DNA of 44,894 nt from UMGS1601 sp900553335 (GTDB lineage: Bacteria > Bacillota > Clostridia > Oscillospirales > Ruminococcaceae), in contig CALEUW010000006.1 of NCBI GenBank assembly GCA_937920725.1, positions 1 to 44,894 of the forward strand, in the 5' to 3' direction. Below, piece after piece: positions 39,526 through 44,894 of this stretch. The translations under genes and the position numbers were made by a program. How positions within the stretch are numbered: the first letter of the stretch is position 1; each line of letters starts with the position of its first letter. The notes under the pieces were generated by a model. That model was not told where the DNA came from, did not search any database, and saw only the letters and a program-made list of their open reading frames with translations.

Positions 39526-42500
39526 TTAATTGTATTTGTCATACCAGTGCATTTGCCACCAATTGCCTGCCGTTCGGCAGATATTTTCAAACATACGTTT
39601 TATATTGCGTTTCATAACACGGAAAATCCCCCACATTCCTGACTCAACATCCCATTTCAATGAACCGGAACGATATAAATAATCTCCCGGATACTCTGAT
39701 GCACCATTTTCCAGTTCTATATTATAAGCACCGCCTACACTTATTGCGCCACGAACCGAAATCATGTTTGAAAATGGATCGTCCGGTTGAGAACGCCAAC
39801 TGTGTCCGTGTATGGCAAAACCAATATTTCTCGGCTTATCGGCAGGCATTACAAGCCGTATTTTTACACGTTCCCCAGTATATGCCTTCAAAATAGGTGT
39901 CGCTGGATCTCCATGAACATCAGAACTGAATATTTTGTGAATTACAGGAAGCTGTTTTAGTCTGTTAAAAAATCGCTCTGAACGGTAATTGTATCCTTTT
40001 TCACCTGTATCTTCATGATCTGTTCCTCCATGACCGCCTTCTTCCTGTTCAATAGTTTTTATAAGCACTCCATCTTTATCAAGTAATCTAATACCATTTT
40101 GTGCAAAAAGGACAAATTCCCGATACGTTTCAACTCCAGGAGCAGTTATAACAGCCTGTTCGCAATAATTACACTTTCGATTGAAGAAATTGCTGTAATA
40201 ATGTGCCCCGACTGGCTCAATAATAATCGCACCGAACAATCCATGATAACGATGATTTCTTAAATCTCCAAATGAATTGAGCAGACAAACTCCATACTCC
40301 TTATCTGCATGCCACAGATATTTTACACATTCCCCTGGTCCGGCAGTCTGTTCAATAGAGTTGTATCCAACATTTACTCCAGAAGAGCATATCGGATGAT
40401 ATTTCAGAAACTGCGGACTTAAAGACACTCGGTCTGAGGGTACATGATCCATATCAAGCGGAACAGATGGATAATCATGATACTTAACAGGAGTGTCAAA
40501 CAAATTGTGAAGTGTAACTTCAATCCAGTCGCCGGCATTTGCTCTGAGAATCAACGGAACAGGTTTTCTGCATCCGCATTTCACCTCTTCTGCATATTCC
40601 AAAGGTACGAAAAGCATTCCTTCAGGATCATGATCCCCATAATGGTTATAACAAATATTACGTTGTATTGCAGCAATTTCAAATTTTCTTACCTTTGCAT
40701 TTTGGGGCGGGCCAATCGGTTTTGGCATCGGAAACTGACTTTTGCACAATGGAATAAGTTTTTTCTGCAGACAGCTATGTGCACGTATAATTCCCCATAG
40801 TCCAAGCCACAGATCATCTATGCCTCCGAAATAATAAAGGTAATCTCCTGCCTGATAATGTTCATCAATTCTTATATTAAACGCCTCAGAAATACCTATT
40901 GTCTGCTCCTGAACGATAGGAGAAACAGGATCTGTGATTTCCTTGCGCCATGACATTCCGTTAATATTAAATGCATGCTGCTCCTCGTGTGCTCCGTCAA
41001 GCAGTCTGATAACCATAGGATCTCCGGGGTAAGTTTCCAAAATCGGCGTTGCAGGATCACCGTAAACCAGTGAGCTGAATATATGCGACGGATCATTTTT
41101 TATCTTAAGACGTTCTCTCATAGGTTCACACCGATAGTTTATTCCCATAACACCTGGATCATCATCAGAACCGGAATGCTCCGGAGGATTAAGCGGTTCA
41201 TTGTTTTTATCAAACAAAAGTGCAAAATCATGAACGAACAATGCAAATTCACGATACATCTCACCATTTGCTTTTTTAATCACAGCATTCGCACCACTTT
41301 TCAACGGTTCACCATTTTCAGGGTTTAGAAATACAGATCCTGTCGGTTCAATTAACAAGGCTGCAAACATACCGTGCTGCTGATGAGAATTTGCAAACAG
41401 GTGGTCATGGAAAAACACTGTATTGAGCTCCTCGTTTGCATAAAATCGTTCTATCAGCGTTTCATATTTTCTTGCTCCTGCAATATTGTTCCATCCGTTT
41501 GCAGCTCCGTCAGATACAATTGTGTCAAACTTAACAAGATGAATATGAAAACCTATAATATCCGTAAGCGTTCTAAGCTGAAACGGGCTTTCTTCAATAA
41601 ATTCAGGCAGCAGATTCGTCAGACGGATTTCAATACAGTCTCCGGCATTGGCACGGATAACAAGCGGCGTCGGCTGTATTTCCCCGCTTTCTATTTTTTT
41701 CAAATAATTCTTCAAAGTTCCACATTTTTCAATATCCTCTTTTAAAACAAAGAAACGGCCTTGAGGATCATGCCATCCATAGCTATTGTAAATAATATCT
41801 GCCTGAACTACCGCCAGTTCAAACACCTTTATATTTTTCCTGGTACTGCATGGACATGTCTGAGAATACAGTGCACCGGGAGCAAAATTTTGAACGAAAT
41901 CATTCTGTTCCAGCTGCGTCGGAAATATTTTATTATGCCCATTTTTATCCAGAATTCCAAACGGAGGCTGAAGCGGTCTTTTACCAAATTGCCCGTTTAT
42001 AAAGCTCGGATATCCCGGGTGAAGCAAATCTTTCTCCGGAGGAAAAGGTCTGTCTTTTAACGGCATAAGGTTTTCTATTTGTGTTCCATCAGGATATGTT
42101 CCTGTTCCATCCTGAAGTCTGTCAAAAATTCTCCACAGTGTCCACATACCCTCATGAAAATGAGGATAAAGATGACAATGGAAAATTGCATCTCCAATCA
42201 TTTTTGTAAAACTACCTGCTCCATATAAAATATCCAAGGTATAACATTCCTGCGGGCTAATTGAAATTGAATCAATAATAGTAGATTTCGGATCATCTGT
42301 ATCCAATTTCCACTGGTGATTATGAAGATGGAAAACATGTGTTTCCTTTATACCGCCATGTATCAATCTGATTTTTGTCGGATCACCTACATATGCACGC
42401 AGAATCGGCGGTGCCGGATCACCATAAGTCCATGAACTCATAGAAATATCTTCACCAGTAACAGCATCATGTTTCTCCTCTAGCGGTGGGCGGTTCCTCA

Positions 42501-43206
42501 TTGGTTCAGACCTATAGCTTATTCCTGTTGTACCATTTGGGAGTCCGGTGTGCGGATCTATAGGTTGTTCACCGTCTTTATTTTTAATTTCAAGTTCATC
42601 GTGAAAAAACACAGCATATTCACGAAATGCAGGAATAATCGGATTGTAAACATCAGCAAATAATCCGCTTTCGATTTCTTCTCCTGTTATCGGATCGAAC
42701 CATGTTGACTGTGCCTTTTCAATGATAATCGCTCCGAAAAGACCATGCACATTTGTACCGGCCTCACTGCTTCTGGTATCTGCCATATCAGAGAAAAGGA
42801 AAACTCCTTCCCTATCGGCATACCATGTATAACTTATAAAATCATCTGTGGTTGTGTCCTTATTACACCCGACATTTGCTCCGTCAGAAGTCATCACATC
42901 ATATTTCAATCCTTGCACATGTATGGACAAATTTCTGTTCAATTTATTATAGAAGTTTATACGAACCTCATCGCCAACATTAGCACGTATAACAAGCGGC
43001 TGCACTTCCTTATACGGCTGAGGCGGATTCATTTCAAAGTTTTCCCTAGCTTTTCTCTGTATTCTTTCAGAGTCCTTTTTCAGTACATAAAGGAGACCAT
43101 TGGGATCATGGTCTCCATATTTATTATAAACTATGGGTATTGATATTGCTTCAATATCAAATACTCGTACAAAATTCGGAACATCACAGTCCGACAAATT
43201 TATCAC
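39526..43206 (-). CDS. mnxG: Six-cupredoxin multicopper oxidase, MnxG-like
   Basis: 1226 residues from the GTG at 43206 (AGGAG 9 nt upstream). No signal peptide. Three similar blocks of about 400 residues, each two cupredoxin domains: every block opens VFDIEAISIPIVYNKYGDHD, VFELAVVQADIIYNSYGWHD or KFEIAAIQRNICYNHYGDHD. This is the ceruloplasmin-like layout of the roughly 1200-residue Bacillus Mn(II) oxidase MnxG, which sits on the spore surface. Copper motifs: HLHNHQW (293-299) and HCHLYPHFHEGM (343-354) in block 1, HDH (600-602) in block 2, HGH (about 1131) in block 3. Block 2 has lost others (FNINGMSW). Mn or Fe oxidation is inferred from homology; the symbol is by likeness only. Confidence 0.82.
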   Translation of the reverse strand: MINLSDCDVPNFVRVFDIEAISIPIVYNKYGDHDPNGLLYVLKKDSERIQRKARENFEMNPPQPYKEVQPLVIRANVGDEVRINFYNKLNRNLSIHVQGLKYDVMTSDGANVGCNKDTTTDDFISYTWYADREGVFLFSDMADTRSSEAGTNVHGLFGAIIIEKAQSTWFDPITGEEIESGLFADVYNPIIPAFREYAVFFHDELEIKNKDGEQPIDPHTGLPNGTTGISYRSEPMRNRPPLEEKHDAVTGEDISMSSWTYGDPAPPILRAYVGDPTKIRLIHGGIKETHVFHLHNHQWKLDTDDPKSTIIDSISISPQECYTLDILYGAGSFTKMIGDAIFHCHLYPHFHEGMWTLWRIFDRLQDGTGTYPDGTQIENLMPLKDRPFPPEKDLLHPGYPSFINGQFGKRPLQPPFGILDKNGHNKIFPTQLEQNDFVQNFAPGALYSQTCPCSTRKNIKVFELAVVQADIIYNSYGWHDPQGRFFVLKEDIEKCGTLKNYLKKIESGEIQPTPLVIRANAGDCIEIRLTNLLPEFIEESPFQLRTLTDIIGFHIHLVKFDTIVSDGAANGWNNIAGARKYETLIERFYANEELNTVFFHDHLFANSHQQHGMFAALLIEPTGSVFLNPENGEPLKSGANAVIKKANGEMYREFALFVHDFALLFDKNNEPLNPPEHSGSDDDPGVMGINYRCEPMRERLKIKNDPSHIFSSLVYGDPATPILETYPGDPMVIRLLDGAHEEQHAFNINGMSWRKEITDPVSPIVQEQTIGISEAFNIRIDEHYQAGDYLYYFGGIDDLWLGLWGIIRAHSCLQKKLIPLCKSQFPMPKPIGPPQNAKVRKFEIAAIQRNICYNHYGDHDPEGMLFVPLEYAEEVKCGCRKPVPLILRANAGDWIEVTLHNLFDTPVKYHDYPSVPLDMDHVPSDRVSLSPQFLKYHPICSSGVNVGYNSIEQTAGPGECVKYLWHADKEYGVCLLNSFGDLRNHRYHGLFGAIIIEPVGAHYYSNFFNRKCNYCEQAVITAPGVETYREFVLFAQNGIRLLDKDGVLIKTIEQEEGGHGGTDHEDTGEKGYNYRSERFFNRLKQLPVIHKIFSSDVHGDPATPILKAYTGERVKIRLVMPADKPRNIGFAIHGHSWRSQPDDPFSNMISVRGAISVGGAYNIELENGASEYPGDYLYRSGSLKWDVESGMWGIFRVMKRNIKRMFENICRTAGNWWQMHWYDKYN

Positions 43207-43454
43207 AATTCATAGCTCCTCTCATATTATATATCTATATATGGAAGCAATATATAGCTGACTATCCCAGCAACCTTTGTAATCATTACCTATATTTACA
43301 TTATATGCTATCAACCCTAAAGGTTGAATGTGATTCTATTTCAAAAAAACATAAAACATCATGCCGGGCAAGAGAAGAATTTGCCTAAAAACACGATGTT
43401 CTTATCGAAGCATGGTAAATACAAGATACATATCTTGGTTGCAATACCACTAAA

Positions 43455-43663
43455 ATATAACATAACACAATTTATGGGATATTTGAAAGTTAAAAGCAGT
43501 CTGATGATATTTGATAGATATTGCCGTTCTGCTGCCAAGTTCTTTAGACAATGTATCGGCAGAGAAACTGTTCGGGACAAATCTGCCGACCACTTCCGGT
43601 CCTGAGAGGATAGCACCGTTTAATACGCTGTACTAATCGTTTTCCTGCTTCAAATTTGTTCAT
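43455..43663 (-). pseudogene. Possible small frameshifted gene
   Basis: ATG at 43663, 10 nt after GGAG, opens MNKFEAGKRLVQR. That frame turns unlikely and stops at 43544. The neighbouring frame reads well from there: VLNGAILSGPEVVGRFVPNS, then FSADTLSKELGSRTAIS, ending near 43455. One base change would join them into a protein of about 65 residues. The family is not recognised. Confidence 0.4.
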
Positions 43664-43744
43664 AATCTTCCAACTCCTTTTTAGTATAAAATAAAAAAGG
43701 CCAACCGTTATATTTCAAACGATTAGCTATGTATATATGAAAAA

Positions 43745-43775
43745 CGGCAGATAGATTTTTACTTTCTATCTGCCG
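43745..43775 (+). terminator. Hairpin CGGCAGATAG...CTATCTGCCG
   Basis: Perfect 10-bp stem, followed on the plus strand by ATATTTTAA and flanked by AAAA on the left, so either strand could use it. Confidence 0.6.
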
Positions 43776-43879
43776 ATATTTTAACGATATTTAACTGTAC
43801 GAGAGTTCAACTCTATCCACAAAGGAAAAACAGCGATTTACATCTATGAATTTGAACTGCGGAAAATCTCCTTATAGAC

Positions 43880-43907
43880 AGCAAAAAACCTCGGTAAGAC
43901 CGAGGTT
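43880..43907 (-). terminator. Terminator of the rRNA-tRNA operon
   Basis: AACCTCGG-tctta-CCGAGGTT followed on the minus strand by TTTTGC. It lies 33 nt after tRNA-Trp, the last RNA gene of the operon. Confidence 0.75.
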
Positions 43908-43939
43908 CTTTAGGATACATCTTTTTTGCATCCAATTGA

Positions 43940-44015
43940 TGGCAGGGGCAGAAGGACTTGAACCCTCAACTTACAGTTTTGGAGACTGTCGCTCTACCGA
44001 TTGAACTATACCCCT
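43940..44015 (-). tRNA. tRNA-Trp (CCA)
   Basis: 76 nt with CCA encoded; AGGGGTATAGTTCAATCGG start, anticodon loop CTCCAAA, T arm GAGGGTTCAAGTCCTTC. Last gene of the rRNA operon. Confidence 0.95.
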
Positions 44016-44019
44016 TAAT

Positions 44020-44096
44020 TGGTGGGCCATCGGGGATTCGAACCCAGGACCAACCGGTTATGAGCCGGTTGCTCTGACCAACTGAGCTAATGGCCC
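44020..44096 (-). tRNA. tRNA with CAU anticodon (Met elongator or Ile2)
   Basis: 77 nt with CCA encoded; GGGCCATTAGCTCAGTTGG start, anticodon loop CTCATAA in stem ACCGG/CCGGT. It is not the initiator, since its G1 pairs normally. A CAU anticodon is read as Met, or as Ile (AUA) if TilS makes lysidine at C34. The D arm looks somewhat Ile2-like, but I cannot settle it. Confidence 0.9.
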
Positions 44097-44145
44097 GAAC
44101 AAATAGAAAAATAACGCTGCCCGATGTGTTCAAGCAGCGAATATC

Positions 44146-44220
44146 TGGTGACCCGTGCGAGAATCGAACTCGCGTTGCCGGCGTGAGAGGCCGGAGTCTT
44201 AACCGCTTGACCAACGGGCC
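44146..44220 (-). tRNA. tRNA-Glu (CUC)
   Basis: 75 nt with CCA encoded; GGCCCGTTGGTCAAGCGG start, anticodon stem CCGGC/GCCGG with loop CTCTCAC giving CUC. This isoacceptor reads GAG only. Confidence 0.93.
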
Positions 44221-44224
44221 AAAA

Positions 44225-44300
44225 TGGTACACCATCACGGGCTCGAACCGTGGACCCACTGATTAAGAGTCAGTTGCTCTACCAACTGAGCTAATGGTGC
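44225..44300 (-). tRNA. tRNA-Lys (CUU)
   Basis: 76 nt with CCA encoded; GCACCATTAGCTCAG start, anticodon loop CTCTTAA giving CUU. It directly follows the 5S gene. Confidence 0.93.
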
Positions 44301-44308
44301 ATATAAAA

Positions 44309-44425
44309 GTCGGCAACTACCTATTTTCCCGGGCAGTCACCCGCCAAGTATCTTCGGCGTAGATGAGCTTAACTTCTGTGTTCGGCATGGGAACAGGTGG
44401 GACCTCATCGCTATCGTCACCGACT
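44309..44425 (-). rRNA. rrf: 5S ribosomal RNA
   Basis: About 117 nt. On the minus strand it begins AGTCGGTGACGATAGCGATG and contains GAACACAGAAGTTAAGCTC and CTTGGCGGGTGACTGCCCGG, all typical of 5S. The ends AGTCGG and CCGACT pair. Confidence 0.93.
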
Positions 44426-44573
44426 ATTACGTCATTTCTTCAAAATGACTATTGAGCCTTAAACAGCTCAAAAATTGAATAAAGAACTTTGAAAGAGAAC
44501 ATTACGTCATTTCTGCGAAATGACTAAGGAATAAATTGCTTGCTTCGCAATCAATTAATTCCAATTCATTTTT
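44426..44573 (-). other. 23S-5S spacer with repeats
   Basis: It holds two near-identical copies of ATTACGTCATTTCT..AAATGACT (44427-44451 and 44501-44525), each a small dyad (CATTT...AAATG), and an AATTGAATAAAG stretch. They probably form processing stems in the rRNA precursor. Confidence 0.5.

Positions 44574-44894
<321 letters not shown>

Larger units (their letters stand above)
43207..43939. other. 730-bp space before the oxidase gene
   Basis: It holds a possible small broken gene (43455-43663) and two terminator hairpins (43745-43775, 43880-43907). Upstream of the oxidase the minus strand has CATATAAT about 15 nt after ACC, a weak match to mother-cell sigma-factor promoters; I see no sigma-A promoter there. 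Confidence 0.4.

Noticed and set aside
43966..44259. 97-codon minus-strand frame across the tRNA cluster
   Set aside because: It is only the translation of tRNA-CAU, tRNA-Glu and tRNA-Trp genes.
44427..44525. Two copies of ATTACGTCATTTCT...AAATGACT as a CRISPR-like or att pair
   Set aside because: Only two copies, inside the 23S-5S spacer; they are better explained as rRNA processing or spacer repeats.

Overview
The window looks like chromosomal DNA of a low-GC, Gram-positive anaerobe, probably a gut clostridium of the Ruminococcus/Oscillospiraceae kind. Support: strong AGGAGG-type ribosome binding sites, frequent TTG/GTG starts, near-consensus sigma-A promoters (TTGACA, 16-18 nt, TATAAT), a sortase-type surface protein, and families typical of Clostridia (DUF3793, DUF2325, DUF975, CmpB, DUF2935). 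No prophage, transposase, integrase or CRISPR array was seen.

Layout. 1-5 kb: end of a tRNA-Val, an XRE membrane regulator, a TetR-controlled ABC drug/antibiotic-type exporter, and an XRE regulator carrying eight 15-residue cysteine-bearing repeats. 5-6.5 kb: two small regulators around a complete type I toxin-antitoxin locus (29-residue membrane toxin plus antisense RNA) and a toxin-less deletion copy 1.4 kb away that keeps facing promoters. 6.7-12 kb: metG, tRNA-Arg, a MarR-GNAT pair behind a large palindromic operator, a 36-residue DGPGG protein, and two unfamiliar proteins, one with a CxxC...SHIIP (HNH-like) motif.

12.2-30.4 kb, nearly all on the minus strand, is an iron and heme island. 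Transcribed right to left it holds a TetR regulator, two exporter-fold ABC half-transporters, a decayed DUF2325 gene, DUF3793, flavodoxin, a DtxR-like regulator with an extra C-terminal domain, then the heme operon: wall-anchored NEAT protein, Shp-type heme protein, IsdE-like lipoprotein, IsdF-like permease, ATPase, a second DtxR regulator, a CydDC-like ABC pair, YgbA and DUF454. Seven GTTAG-N6-CTAAC palindromes lie in its control regions and probably make it one metal-dependent regulon: heme is taken from the surface, passed to the membrane importer, and the CydDC-like pair and flavodoxin adjust redox and heme balance.

30.5-39 kb: a decayed gene, initiator tRNA-Met, a DUF975 membrane protein, a metallophosphoesterase, a CmpB protein, FemAB and VanY-type cell-wall enzymes, a P-loop kinase gene broken by a frameshift in an A7 run, and a DUF2935 protein. 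39-43.2 kb: a 1226-residue six-cupredoxin multicopper oxidase resembling the Bacillus Mn(II) oxidase MnxG, with a decayed second copy of its 3' end beside it. 43.7-44.9 kb: the end of a ribosomal RNA operon (23S, 5S, tRNA-Lys, Glu, CAU, Trp) on the minus strand.

Two copies of a three-hairpin, about 150-bp intergenic element (1366-1535 and 33824-33967) show a compensatory base change and match no feature I know.
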